The notes: generated by a model not told the origin, from the letters alone. A stretch of 50,437 bases of DNA from DASQLQ01 sp035629935 (GCA_035629935.1 DASQLQ010000101.1:1-50437); one strand, 5' to 3'; positions 23,317 through 32,631 are shown, counted from the first letter of the stretch. Numbers and translations: made by a program.

Positions 23317-24543
23317 TTGAGTAGTAGACGTAGATGGACCGCGCTCGCGTTGAGCGCGTTGGTGGGTGCATTGATGTTGCCGGGCGGAACCGCTTCCGCG
23401 GATCACGAGGCCACGCTGAAGATCCAGGTCGGGGCGTACTTGGACAGTGCGCCGGCCGAGACGATGCGTTTCTATCCCGGCGAGTTGAACGTTCACGAGG
23501 GTGACACACTCAACTTCTACGGCGAGTTCCACACCGCGACGATGATTCCCTCGTCGTACGCGACCGCGGAGGAGTGGGAAGCCGCGAAGGCAACGAATCC
23601 CGGCGACGAGTGGCACGGCATCGTGGACAACCCCGACAATGTCGGGATCCCCTGGAAGCTGCTCGGTGACAACCTGTTCTCGCCCCGGACCGATTGCGGT
23701 TCGGCTGAAGACCCCTGTGAGTACACGGGTAGCACCGAGCTGGATTCGGGTCTGTTGCTCAGCTACATGCAGTTCACGGGCCCCGATGATCCGCCGACGA
23801 ACCCGGGCTTCAGCGTGACCATCGACGCTGCAGCCGGCACGAGTTTCTGGGTGATCTGCAGGATCCACCCGAACATGAAGATGAAGGTGAACGTTGTCGC
23901 CGACGAGGTTGCCTCGCACTCCCAGGAGGAGATCGATGCCGCGAAGGCTTCGGCGATCGACACCGACGACAGTGCTGCGGGGGCCCTGCACGAGCAGCTC
24001 CAGACGATGAAGGAGAGCACACGCTTGCCTAACGGGAAGCGTGAATGGAAGGCATACGCTGGTTACGACACCACGAACTTCGCTCTCTTCGACATGTACC
24101 CGGCGCGCTTGAAGCTGCGTAAGGGCGACAAGGTGCGCTGGGACTTCTCGGCGCTCTATCACGAGACGCACACGGCGACGCACCCAGCGAAGCACGTCGT
24201 TGAGAATCCGTTCGAGGCTCCGCTGTGTGACCCGAATGGGGACGACGAATCCGGCGGCGAGACGCTTGCCAACTTCAACGGGCCGTTCCCGAGCTGTTCT
24301 GAGGGCCAGGCATTCGAACTCGCATTGCCTGCTGCCAACGTGACCGAGTCGGGTGACGGAGTCATTAGAAGCGCGAGCGATGTGGAGAACTCCGGAGTGG
24401 CCGGACAGTTGGGTGGAGCTCCCGGACGCGGCATGGAGCCATACGTTGTTAGCTTCCCCAAGCCGGCGAAGAAGCTTTACAAGTTCGTTTGCTACATCCA
24501 CCCCGACATGCGCAACGGGGTCAAGGTCCGCAGAGTCAGGTGA
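23317..24543 (+). CDS. Secreted protein with two cupredoxin (amicyanin-like) domains
   Basis: A 408-residue exported protein. The TTG at 23317 is taken as start because AAGGAGG lies 6 nt upstream (23304-23310); ATG 23281 in the same frame has no such site. A signal peptide (basic SSRRRW, hydrophobic core, ASA before DHEA) is followed by two plastocyanin-like halves. Half 1 (about 33-200) supplies type 1 copper ligands His72 (EFHTATM) and Cys181-His184-Met187 (VICRIHPNMKM). Half 2 (about 255-408) supplies a His in LYHETHTATH (282 or 285) and Cys392-His395-Met398 (FVCYIHPDMRNG). The C-x2-H-x2-M spacing is that of amicyanin. Extra Cys residues in each half suggest disulfides. The electron-transfer partner is not in the window. 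Confidence 0.85.
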   Translation: MSSRRRWTALALSALVGALMLPGGTASADHEATLKIQVGAYLDSAPAETMRFYPGELNVHEGDTLNFYGEFHTATMIPSSYATAEEWEAAKATNPGDEWHGIVDNPDNVGIPWKLLGDNLFSPRTDCGSAEDPCEYTGSTELDSGLLLSYMQFTGPDDPPTNPGFSVTIDAAAGTSFWVICRIHPNMKMKVNVVADEVASHSQEEIDAAKASAIDTDDSAAGALHEQLQTMKESTRLPNGKREWKAYAGYDTTNFALFDMYPARLKLRKGDKVRWDFSALYHETHTATHPAKHVVENPFEAPLCDPNGDDESGGETLANFNGPFPSCSEGQAFELALPAANVTESGDGVIRSASDVENSGVAGQLGGAPGRGMEPYVVSFPKPAKKLYKFVCYIHPDMRNGVKVRRVR

Positions 24544-24562
24544 TCCCTTAAGGAGATAGGTG

Positions 24563-24590
24563 AAAGGGCGGCCCTCGGGCCGCCCTTTTT
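24563..24590 (+). terminator. Strong rho-independent terminator after the cupredoxin gene
   Basis: AAAGGGCGGCC (24563-24573) pairs with GGCCGCCCTTT (24578-24588) around CTCG, followed by a T run. It separates the cupredoxin transcript from the acyl-CoA synthetase gene 20 nt downstream. Confidence 0.9.
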
Positions 24591-24610
24591 GCTGCGATAG
24601 CCTGCCTCGC

Positions 24611-26545
24611 ATGCCGGGATTCGTGTGGGAACCAAGCAGCGACTACATAGAGAAAGCGAACGTCACTCGCTTGATGCGCAAGCACGGTATCGAGGACTTC
24701 TTCGAGCTGGTACAGAGATCGCAGGACGATATCGAATGGTTCTGGCAGGCAGCGATCGAGGACGTCGGGATCGACTTCTTCGAGCCGTACTCGCAGCTCG
24801 TCGATACCTCGGAAGGCATCCAGTTCCCCCGCTGGTTCGTCGGGGGCAAGGTGAACCTCACCTACAACTGCGTCGACCGATGGAGGGTTTCGCGCCAGGG
24901 CTACCCGGCGATCGTCTGGGAGGGCGAAGACGGAGCGGTTCGCACCGTGACCTACAGCATGTTGGCAAAGGCGGTCGACAAGGTCGCCGGTGGGCTGCAG
25001 GAACTTGGTGTCGGGCCCGGCGACCGCGTGGGCGTCTACATGCCCATGATCCCGGATGCGGTGATCGCGATGTATGCGATAGCCAAGATCGGCGCGATCT
25101 ACATGCCGATCTTCTCGGGCTTCGGAGCCCCGGCCGTGGCCGCCCGCCTGAACGATGCCGAGGCGAAAGTGCTCTTCACGGCCGATGGTTTCTTGCGTCG
25201 GGGCACCCGCGTACCGATGAAGGAGACGGCCGATGCAGCCATCGCGGAGTGTCCGACCATCGAGAAGGTCATCGTGTCACGCCGGTTCAGCGATGACGAG
25301 CCATCCATGGGCCCCAGAGACATCTACTGGAGCGAGATATTCCGGAACCAACCGGAAGAGATGGAATCACCGCAACTGGATCCCGAGACCCCGTTCATGA
25401 TCGCCTACACGTCGGGAACGACCGGTAAACCGAAGGGAAGCGTTCACGTCCACGGAGGTTTCCTGGTCAAGATCGCGCAGGAGGTTTGTTACCAGCTGGA
25501 CGTGAAGCCCAACGAGCTCCTCTATTGGGTGACCGACATGGGTTGGATCATGGGTCCGCTCGAGATGGTGGGCGGCCATGCGAACGGCGCCGCGGTGTTC
25601 ATGTACGAGGGGGCCCCGAATCATCCGGCCCCCGATCGTCTCTGGAGCATGATCGACCGTCACGGAATCAACATCCTGGGCATCTCGCCGACGCTCGTTC
25701 GTGCATTGATGCCCGCCGGCGAGGAACCGGTGAAGAAGCACGATTTATCGAGTCTGAGGATCCTCGGTTCGACGGGGGAGCCGTGGAACCCCGAGCCCTA
25801 CTCGTGGTTCTCCAGTGTGGTGGGTGGGGGCCGCGTGCCGATCATGAACCTCTCCGGCGGCACCGAGATCGGGGCATGCTTCCTCGGACAGTCGCCGGTG
25901 ATCCCGACCAAGAACTGCTCGCTCGGTACTCCATCCCTCGGTATGGCGATGGATGTGTTCGATCAGGACGGTAAGCCCGTTCGGGACGAGGTCGGGGAGT
26001 TGGTGTGCACGAAACCTTGGCCGGCGATGACGCGCGGTTTCTGGAAGAACAAACAGCGTTACCTCGATACCTACTGGTCGCGATGGCCGGACGTGTGGGT
26101 GCACGGTGACTGGGCTTCTATCGATAGTGACGGCTTCTGGTTCCTTCATGGACGCAGTGACGACACTCTGAATATCGCCGGCAAGCGGATCGGTCCTGCC
26201 GAGTTCGAGTCGGCGGCGGTCGAGCATGCAGCGGTGGTCGAATGCGCAGCGGTCGGTGTGCCACACGAAGTGAAAGGCGAGACCGTGTGGTGCTTCTGCA
26301 TCCTGCGACCGGATGTGAAGCCGACCGAAGAGTTGCGACTCGAGATCAAAGCCGTGATCGCCGGAGAGCTCGGGAAAGCCTTTGCACCCTCGGAGGTGAG
26401 GTTCGTCGAAGAGCTGCCCAAGACTCGGTCGGCCAAGATCCTTCGACGTGCGATCCGGGCGAAGATCCTGGGCGAGGATCCCGGTGACATGTCTTCACTC
26501 GAGAATCCCAGCGCGCTCGAGAGCATCGCGAAATCTCTTCCGTGA
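24611..26545 (+). CDS. AMP-forming acyl-CoA synthetase (acetyl-CoA synthetase-like)
   Basis: A 644-residue ANL-superfamily ligase that makes an acyl-CoA via an acyl-adenylate. The order is: ACS-type N-terminus (IEWFWQAAIEDVGIDFFEPY), phosphate loop AYTSGTTGKPKGSVH, WVTDMGWIMGP, LRILGSTGEPWNPE, the hinge region HGRSDDTLNIAGKRIGPAEF, and the catalytic Lys in TRSAKILRR near the end. The whole-length resemblance to acetyl/propionyl-CoA synthetases suggests a short-chain acid, but the acyl pocket cannot be read by eye. ATG 24611 is preceded only by a weak ribosome site. The histidine phosphatase gene follows after 12 nt. Confidence 0.88.
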   Translation: MPGFVWEPSSDYIEKANVTRLMRKHGIEDFFELVQRSQDDIEWFWQAAIEDVGIDFFEPYSQLVDTSEGIQFPRWFVGGKVNLTYNCVDRWRVSRQGYPAIVWEGEDGAVRTVTYSMLAKAVDKVAGGLQELGVGPGDRVGVYMPMIPDAVIAMYAIAKIGAIYMPIFSGFGAPAVAARLNDAEAKVLFTADGFLRRGTRVPMKETADAAIAECPTIEKVIVSRRFSDDEPSMGPRDIYWSEIFRNQPEEMESPQLDPETPFMIAYTSGTTGKPKGSVHVHGGFLVKIAQEVCYQLDVKPNELLYWVTDMGWIMGPLEMVGGHANGAAVFMYEGAPNHPAPDRLWSMIDRHGINILGISPTLVRALMPAGEEPVKKHDLSSLRILGSTGEPWNPEPYSWFSSVVGGGRVPIMNLSGGTEIGACFLGQSPVIPTKNCSLGTPSLGMAMDVFDQDGKPVRDEVGELVCTKPWPAMTRGFWKNKQRYLDTYWSRWPDVWVHGDWASIDSDGFWFLHGRSDDTLNIAGKRIGPAEFESAAVEHAAVVECAAVGVPHEVKGETVWCFCILRPDVKPTEELRLEIKAVIAGELGKAFAPSEVRFVEELPKTRSAKILRRAIRAKILGEDPGDMSSLENPSALESIAKSLP

Positions 26546-26557
26546 GTAAGAAGTGAC

Positions 26558-27187
26558 ATGACAACACTTTGGTTCGTGCGGCATGCGGTCACTTCTCATA
26601 CCGGCAAGAAACTGTCGGGATGGATGGACGGCATCCCCCTCACGGAGGAGGGCAAGGTTCAGGCCGCGACCACTGCAGACGCGATGCAGAAGATTCCGCT
26701 CAAGGCGATCTATTCGAGTCCGCTCGACCGAACCACACAGACCGCTCGAGCGATCGCGAAGCCGCACGGACTCGCGGTCAGGTCGTTGCGAGGCATCGGC
26801 GAGGTCGAATATGGGAAGTGGACGAACCGTTCTCTGAAGGTGCTGGTGCGCACGAAGCTGTGGACACAGGTGCAGCAATGGCCGTCGGGAGCGCGCTTCC
26901 CCGACGGGGAATCGATCAGAGAGGTGCAAGTACGTGCCTTGGCGGCGGTGGAGAAGGTCGTCGAGGAACACCCCAGCGAAGCCGTTTGTTGTGTCTCACA
27001 TGGCGACGTCATCAAGCTCGTGATGGCTCATTACCTGGGGGTTCACATCGATCTCTTCCAAAGGATCGTGGTGGCACCGGGGTCGATCTCGACCCTCGCA
27101 TTGGGCGAGCACGGCCCCATGGTGCTCGGCCTCAACGCGCAACCGATGATGTTCAAGCAGGAACAGGTCGATGAGGAGGCCGGATGA
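26558..27187 (+). CDS. Histidine phosphatase superfamily protein (MSMEG_4193-like)
   Basis: A 209-residue protein of the phosphoglycerate-mutase-like fold. The N-terminal catalytic motif reads FVRHAVTSHTG, that is RHA in place of the usual RHG, a change seen in this actinobacterial subgroup. IYSSPLDRTTQTARAIA, an acidic EVEYGKW and the second catalytic His in CVSHGDVIKLVMAHYLG complete the active site. The substrate is unknown; a small phosphorylated metabolite is likely. It overlaps the DUF3090 gene by ATGA, forming with it and the SCO1664 gene a trio that I recall as conserved in many Actinobacteria. Confidence 0.85.
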   Translation: MTTLWFVRHAVTSHTGKKLSGWMDGIPLTEEGKVQAATTADAMQKIPLKAIYSSPLDRTTQTARAIAKPHGLAVRSLRGIGEVEYGKWTNRSLKVLVRTKLWTQVQQWPSGARFPDGESIREVQVRALAAVEKVVEEHPSEAVCCVSHGDVIKLVMAHYLGVHIDLFQRIVVAPGSISTLALGEHGPMVLGLNAQPMMFKQEQVDEEAG

Positions 27188-27726
27188 GTGGGGTCGAGAT
27201 ACAGCCCGAATCGTTCGCCGCCGATTACACGGGACAGCCGGGGGAGCGAACCTTCTTCATCCAGGCCCGCGGTGACGCGGGGATCTATACGTATCTCGTC
27301 GAGAAACAACAGGTAGCGATCCTCGCGGAGAAGTTGCGAGAGGTTCTCGTCCTCCTCGACCAGTCAGACACCATCGTGTCCGCGACGCCGGCGCGGAACC
27401 CCGCCCTTCGGTTGGAGGCGCCGATCGAGCCGGAATGGCGCGTCGGCACCATCGGGCTGGCCTACGAAGAGGATGTCGATCTGGTGGCGGTCTCGTTGCG
27501 TCCCGTCCGAGAAGGTGAGGACCCAACCTCCGAGGCTGCCGAAGAGGAGGAAGAAGAGTTCCCGGTTCGTTATCTCCTGAGTCGCGGGCAAGTGCGCGAC
27601 TTCGTCCTTCACTCGATGGCAGTCATCGGGGAAGGTCGTCCGTTGTGTCAACTCTGTGGTCTGCCCATGGATCCGGACGGACACAACTGCCCGGCTTCGA
27701 ACGGGCATCGGGCTGGGGTCCCCTGA
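27184..27726 (+). CDS. DUF3090 family protein
   Basis: A 180-residue protein of unknown function, recognised by the N-terminal IQPESFAADYTGQPGERTFF, YLVEKQQVAILAEKL and the C-terminal CQLCGLPMDPDGHNCP. The three Cys residues plus His at the end look like a small metal site. A Glu-rich acidic loop (EEEEEEF) sits at about 120-128. The ATG overlaps the stop of the phosphatase gene, and the next gene begins inside the metal-site codons, an 82-nt overlap if its GTG start is real. Confidence 0.85.
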   Translation: MSGVEIQPESFAADYTGQPGERTFFIQARGDAGIYTYLVEKQQVAILAEKLREVLVLLDQSDTIVSATPARNPALRLEAPIEPEWRVGTIGLAYEEDVDLVAVSLRPVREGEDPTSEAAEEEEEEFPVRYLLSRGQVRDFVLHSMAVIGEGRPLCQLCGLPMDPDGHNCPASNGHRAGVP

Positions 27727-28442
27727 TCGAGACTCACGAACCGACCCTGCAGCTTCTCCACACCGGAGAGATAGAAGTCCTGGGGTTGCTTCCTTATTCG
27801 TCCAACTACACGTTCCTTGCCCGTATCAGCGCGCCCGACCAGCAGGCCCTATGCGTTTACAAACCACAGAAGGGCGAGCGTCCCTTGTGGGACTTTCCGC
27901 CGGGGACCCTGGCTGCTCGAGAAGTTGCAGCGTGGGAGATCGATCGAGCAGCGGGGTGGAACTTCGTACCTCCGACGATCCTGCGTGAGGCGGCTCCCAT
28001 GGGCCCCGGGTCGTTCCAACTGTTCATCGACCATGACCCTGAACGTCATTACTTCGTCCTCATGGAGGAGCGAGCCGAGGAGCTGAAGTCGTTGGCCGTT
28101 CTCGATGCCGTGATCAACAATGCCGACCGCAAATCGGGACACGTGTTGGAAGATGGCTCCGGCAAGCTCTGGGCCGTCGACCACGGCCTCACGTTCAATA
28201 CCGAGCCCAAGCTCCGCACCGTTATCTGGGCTTACGCGGACGAGCCCCTGGGCGATCGATTGCGCCGGGATCTCGAGATACTCGGCTCCAAGCTGTCCGA
28301 TGCCGAGCTGGCCGGTCGCCTCTCGACGCTCCTATCGGAGCAGGAGACCGCGGCCACTCTGGCAAGGATCGAGGCGCTTCTCATCGAGGATCGGTTCCCG
28401 GGCCCTTCCTCGGACCGACCCCTGCCCTGGCCCCTGATCTGA
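27645..28442 (+). CDS. SCO1664-family protein, PI3/PI4-kinase-like fold
   Basis: Up to 265 residues. The core begins at LLHTGEIEVLGLLPYSSNYTF and contains CVYKPQKGERPLWDF with a likely ATP-binding Lys, DAVINNADRKSGHVL with the catalytic-loop Asp and Asn, and WAVDHGLTFN with the metal-binding Asp. These are the marks of phosphatidylinositol-kinase-like or atypical protein kinases, so phosphotransferase activity is inferred; the substrate is unknown. GTG 27645 gives an 82-nt overlap with DUF3090; the first 27 residues it adds are not conserved-looking. CTG 27723, overlapping the DUF3090 stop as CTGA, would give a more compact protein of 239 residues. Confidence 0.8.
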   Translation: MSTLWSAHGSGRTQLPGFERASGWGPLIETHEPTLQLLHTGEIEVLGLLPYSSNYTFLARISAPDQQALCVYKPQKGERPLWDFPPGTLAAREVAAWEIDRAAGWNFVPPTILREAAPMGPGSFQLFIDHDPERHYFVLMEERAEELKSLAVLDAVINNADRKSGHVLEDGSGKLWAVDHGLTFNTEPKLRTVIWAYADEPLGDRLRRDLEILGSKLSDAELAGRLSTLLSEQETAATLARIEALLIEDRFPGPSSDRPLPWPLI

Positions 28443-28561
28443 ACCGGTACAAACCGGGCACGCCGAGCTTGTTCTGATCTCTCGGGCAGGACACGCGCTC
28501 CGGGGCGGCGAATCCCTCTCACAACCACATCTGAATCGTTCTTCCTAAGGGGGGCCCCGGG

Positions 28562-31500
28562 ATGAAGGCTTGGTCAAAGTCGACCTTGGTCGCGTTCGTA
28601 TCAGCCGTACTCGCTGTCGCACTGATCCAACCGGTCGTGGCCGGTCCCGTGGAGATCCCGCCCGGCTACGGATGGGTGAAGACCGCCACCGACCCGGCAG
28701 CGGTGCTCGGTGCGATAGCGGCCAATCCTCACAAGCTCCCAGCCGAGTTCCAGGAGCGCCTGAAGTACGTGCGCAACGACGGCACCTTGCAAGTGATGGT
28801 GGCCCTCAACCGCCGCAATGCCGATATCGAGCGGTTCATGACGGCTCACACGAACTGGCTGAAGTGGTACGGAGACGGCCCTCGTTTCCTCGGCCGCGTC
28901 ACTGCCGACCAGTTTTCTGCGTTGCTCGGTTCTCCCGCCACTCTGGCGGTGGAACCCGATTTCAAGATCTCGAGTTTCATGTCGACCTCAACGCTGGATG
29001 TTCATGCCCGAAGCCTCGGCAATTCCGGTACAGGCGTCTGGTCGTTCGACGAGACCGCCGGCACGATGGGTGCACTTCGGTCTGACGTTCCCGGCCTCTC
29101 AGTGGATGAGGCAACAGGTAAAGGCGTGGCCGTAGCGATAACCGACAGCGGGATCGACAGAACGCATCGTGACTTCGGCGGCTGGGACTGTGCTGCCGGG
29201 CCGTACGCACCATGTGAAAGCCGGATCGTCAAAGCCGTTTCGATCGACCAGATCGTCGACACCGGCGCCGACCCTTCAGACGGTCTTCCAACCACGGAGG
29301 CCGCCAGCGGCCATGGGACCCACGTTGCCGGGACGATCGGGGGCAACGGTTACTACACGCGTGACGGCGACGCCGACCCGGCGCGTTACGGAGCCGACGG
29401 CCATAACTTCGGGATCGCTCCTCAGGTCAACCTCGTAAGCGTCAAGAATGGCGACACCGTGTGGGCGGGGCTGTCCTCCTTCGGGCTCCAATGGACGCTC
29501 GACCACGCTGAGGAGTACGGCATCCGTGTCTCCAGCAACAGCTGGGGATGTCTCACCGGTTGCAGTTTCAGCCCGAACGGCGTGGTTGCCCAGGTATCCA
29601 AGGATCTTTACGACGCAGGAGTTCTGGTCGTGTTCGCCGCTGGTAACGGCGGCGGTACCGGCTCCGGCGCGGAGTTCGCAGGTGACTCACAGTCTCCTTA
29701 CGTGCTCGCGGTGGCCAACTACAACGACGCCGACCACAGGTTGAACTCCAGCAGCAGCCGCGGAGCTTCCTCGACAACGCTTGCCGACCCCACGACCTGG
29801 ACTCCGGAGAGTGAGGGTGCGAATGGCGTTCGGCGTCCCGACATCGCGGCCCCCGGCACTGACATCTGGAGTGCGCGCAGCCTTACGGGCGGAGTCGCTG
29901 CCGGTACTCCCCGGGTGAACGTCAATGACGTACAGGGTGGTCCGTCTGGAGGGTTCGTGCCCTACGCACCGATGAGCGGCACCTCTATGGCCGCTCCGCA
30001 CGTGGCCGGCGCGGCAGCCTTGCTGTTCAGTGCGTGCCCGGACGCTGCGCCTCTAGACGTGATGCGCGCCTTCATGTCGACGGCGGCCGACGAGGTACTA
30101 AAGACGACTGGGAACGCCAAAGCCGAGCCCTACGAGGTGGGATACGGCGCTCTCGAGATCAGAGCAGCCCTGGATTGGTTGTTGGCTCGGAACTGTGACA
30201 GTGGGAACGCCGGTGGCAGTGGCGAACCGACTCCGACACCGACCGTTACTCCGACTGATGATCCAACCTCGTGCCCGACATCTTCGGCTGCTGCTGCAGC
30301 AGGAAGCACCACCCGGTACTACTTCCACTCGGAGACCGGCGTGGGCAACGAGGACTGGGCGGCCGGGAGCTCCACATTCGACACGACTCCTCCAACAGAT
30401 GAGTCCTTCTCTGAGTTCTTCGATCTCCCGGGCATCGGCAACGGCGCACCGACCGCCCCCTACGACCCATGGTGGCAAGGAACGGTCGATGGACAGATCA
30501 CCGGATTGAAGGTCGATTTCTGGCACTCCGCCCCGGTGGGTCAGATCGCGGGTCGCATGGACTACACGGTCTTTCTATGGGCAGGCGCGACGTCCCACGA
30601 GCTGGGTACCGCGGGTGCCGACTCCGCCCCCGAGAACGCGGGGGTCCCCGAGCGGATCACGCATGAGTTCACGACTCTGGCGGACGGGAGTCCGCTGGCC
30701 ATCGATCCTGCCGGTCAACCCGTAACGATCAGCATCCAGGGGCTATCCCCCTTCGACGTCGGCGCCGAAGTCATCTATGACTCGACCGAATACCCGTCTG
30801 GTTTCGAAGTGACGACCGGCGGCGGCCCTTCGCCCGAACCGACCTGCTCGGCATCTCCTACGCCAACCGTTACCCCAACACCGACGGACACACCGACCGA
30901 TCCAGGGCCCGCCGGCCAGCGAGGGACCTACCCGCTGGATCCGAATGACCCATTCTTTGCCGCCGATCCGGACCTGCCCCAGATCTTCGGTGGGCAGTGG
31001 GGCATGCGCAAGATCCAGGCTCCTCAGGCATGGCAGGAGAGCCAGGCTACGGGCTTCGGGGTCAAGGTCGGAGTACTGGACAGCGGACTCGACCTCGATC
31101 ATCCGGACTTCGACTGCTCCGGCAAGGTCGAAGTGATCCCGGGAGCCGACGTCGTGGGCGACGGGAGCGGGCCCGAGGATGTCGACGGGCACGGGACACA
31201 CGTCGCGGGGATCGTCGGCGCCTGCACGAACAACGAAGAAGGTGTAGTTGGCGTGGCGCCTGATGCCACGATCATGCCCATCCAGGTCCTCAACGCTGCG
31301 GGCGAAGGTGCAGTTAACAACGAGATACCCAAGGGCATCCACCTGGCCACCGATGCCGGTGCTTCCGTCATCAACATGTCCATCGGCACCCTGCCCGTTA
31401 ATAGCGTCCCGGACGCAGTCTTCGGACGTTGGTTCGAGGAGGTCGACGAAGCCGTCGAGTACGCGTCTGCGCGCGGTGTGGTGATCGTCGCCGCCGCCGG

Positions 31501-32557
31501 TAACGAGACGCAATCTTTGTGTGGCTACCCGGCCATCGTCGAGGACATCGTCTGCGTTGGTTCCACTGACAACCGAGACCTCAACGCGTGGTACGGGAAC
31601 TTCCCGGTGAAGGACGATGACGATGACTTGATCGGGCCCGGCCTCATGGCACCGGGGGGCAGTGGCCAGATCGATTGTGGCTTCACCGCCGAGAACATCT
31701 ATTCGACTTACGCGGTTGATCTGGACACGTGTGACAGCAACCCGGGTTACATCGGCATCGATGGCACGTCGATGGCTTCGCCGCACGTAGCGGGAGTTGC
31801 CGCTCTGGTCTACGACCGCCTCGGTGAGAGGTCCGAAGCCAACGGCCGGGCCGTTGTCGAGGCTCTGATCAACACGACCGACGACTTGTATGCACCTGGT
31901 TACGATCCGATGTCCGGCTACGGCAGGGTGAACGCGCTGAAGGCCGTGCAATCGGTCGAAGCCGTAGAGCCTCCAGTGGCGGTCGGAACGAGCACGACTT
32001 TCACCGATGCCAGTGCAACTGCGGGTCAGTTCTCGGACGCGGCGACCATCGCTGCACGTCTAACCGCAGCCGGAGCGCCGGTGAACTCGGAGGAGCTGAC
32101 GTTCGACCTCACGGGTCTTGCCGGCTCGAAATCTTGGACGGCAATAACGAACGAGAACGGTGTTGCTTCCAAGGACATATCTCTTGACCTCGCACCGGGT
32201 TCGTACTCACTGAGCGTCCGCTACGCAGGGAGCGTGAACGAGCTCGAGCCGAGTGCAGACCTCGGCAGCTTCGTCGTCGAGAAAGAGGACACGGCCACCG
32301 TCCTCACGATCGCGGGTACCAGCTCGAGCCGCAGTTTCAGTGCGAAGGTCACCGAAACCGACGGCGGGACCGGCCTGGCCGGCGTGACCGTTGAGTTCTT
32401 CCAGAACGGCAACTCGGTCGGGAGCGCGGTCACCAACGCGAACGGTGTTGCGATCCTCGCTTCGGCGCCGAAGTACTCGAAGAAGGCCGTCTACGAAGCA
32501 GTGTTTGCGGCGAACGACTTCTACCTCCGCTCGGCACACAGCGTTCAGGAGAAGTAG
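28562..32557 (+). CDS. Secreted double subtilase: two S8 peptidase domains in one chain
   Basis: A 1331-residue exported protein after an AAGGGGGG ribosome site. Order: signal peptide (about 1-28); inhibitor-I9-like region (about 55-145); first subtilisin domain with Asp195 (AITDSGIDRTH), His251 (GHGTHVAG), oxyanion Asn362 and Ser475 (GTSMAAPHVAG); a Thr-Pro linker (about 551-575); a beta-rich region of about 190 residues; a second Thr-Pro linker (about 759-785); second subtilisin domain with Asp840 (VLDSGLDLDHPDF), His877, Asn981 and Ser1070 (GTSMASPHVAG); and a C-terminal Ig-like part (about 1140-1331). Both triads are complete, so both domains should be active. Only the first has an obvious propeptide. 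No LPXTG or membrane anchor is seen. It is monocistronic, closed by the terminator at 32580. Confidence 0.93.
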   Translation: MKAWSKSTLVAFVSAVLAVALIQPVVAGPVEIPPGYGWVKTATDPAAVLGAIAANPHKLPAEFQERLKYVRNDGTLQVMVALNRRNADIERFMTAHTNWLKWYGDGPRFLGRVTADQFSALLGSPATLAVEPDFKISSFMSTSTLDVHARSLGNSGTGVWSFDETAGTMGALRSDVPGLSVDEATGKGVAVAITDSGIDRTHRDFGGWDCAAGPYAPCESRIVKAVSIDQIVDTGADPSDGLPTTEAASGHGTHVAGTIGGNGYYTRDGDADPARYGADGHNFGIAPQVNLVSVKNGDTVWAGLSSFGLQWTLDHAEEYGIRVSSNSWGCLTGCSFSPNGVVAQVSKDLYDAGVLVVFAAGNGGGTGSGAEFAGDSQSPYVLAVANYNDADHRLNSSSSRGASSTTLADPTTWTPESEGANGVRRPDIAAPGTDIWSARSLTGGVAAGTPRVNVNDVQGGPSGGFVPYAPMSGTSMAAPHVAGAAALLFSACPDAAPLDVMRAFMSTAADEVLKTTGNAKAEPYEVGYGALEIRAALDWLLARNCDSGNAGGSGEPTPTPTVTPTDDPTSCPTSSAAAAAGSTTRYYFHSETGVGNEDWAAGSSTFDTTPPTDESFSEFFDLPGIGNGAPTAPYDPWWQGTVDGQITGLKVDFWHSAPVGQIAGRMDYTVFLWAGATSHELGTAGADSAPENAGVPERITHEFTTLADGSPLAIDPAGQPVTISIQGLSPFDVGAEVIYDSTEYPSGFEVTTGGGPSPEPTCSASPTPTVTPTPTDTPTDPGPAGQRGTYPLDPNDPFFAADPDLPQIFGGQWGMRKIQAPQAWQESQATGFGVKVGVLDSGLDLDHPDFDCSGKVEVIPGADVVGDGSGPEDVDGHGTHVAGIVGACTNNEEGVVGVAPDATIMPIQVLNAAGEGAVNNEIPKGIHLATDAGASVINMSIGTLPVNSVPDAVFGRWFEEVDEAVEYASARGVVIVAAAGNETQSLCGYPAIVEDIVCVGSTDNRDLNAWYGNFPVKDDDDDLIGPGLMAPGGSGQIDCGFTAENIYSTYAVDLDTCDSNPGYIGIDGTSMASPHVAGVAALVYDRLGERSEANGRAVVEALINTTDDLYAPGYDPMSGYGRVNALKAVQSVEAVEPPVAVGTSTTFTDASATAGQFSDAATIAARLTAAGAPVNSEELTFDLTGLAGSKSWTAITNENGVASKDISLDLAPGSYSLSVRYAGSVNELEPSADLGSFVVEKEDTATVLTIAGTSSSRSFSAKVTETDGGTGLAGVTVEFFQNGNSVGSAVTNANGVAILASAPKYSKKAVYEAVFAANDFYLRSAHSVQEK

Positions 32558-32579
32558 TCAATATCTATTTCAAGGATCT

Positions 32580-32613
32580 GCGGCCCCCAGGAAACCGGGG
32601 GCCGCTCCTTTTG
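32580..32613 (+). terminator. Rho-independent terminator after the double subtilase
   Basis: GCGGCCCCC (32580-32588) pairs with GGGGGCCGC (32597-32605), loop of 8 nt, then TCCTTTTGT. It lies 22 nt after the subtilase stop and just before tRNA-Leu; TATCCT at 32618-32623 may be the tRNA promoter -10. Confidence 0.85.
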
Positions 32614-32631
32614 TCCGTATCCTGGTAACCG

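Noticed and set aside
30743..31951. 402-codon minus-strand frame opposite the second subtilisin domain
   Set aside because: Antisense to a domain with complete catalytic motifs; no ribosome site or recognisable protein.
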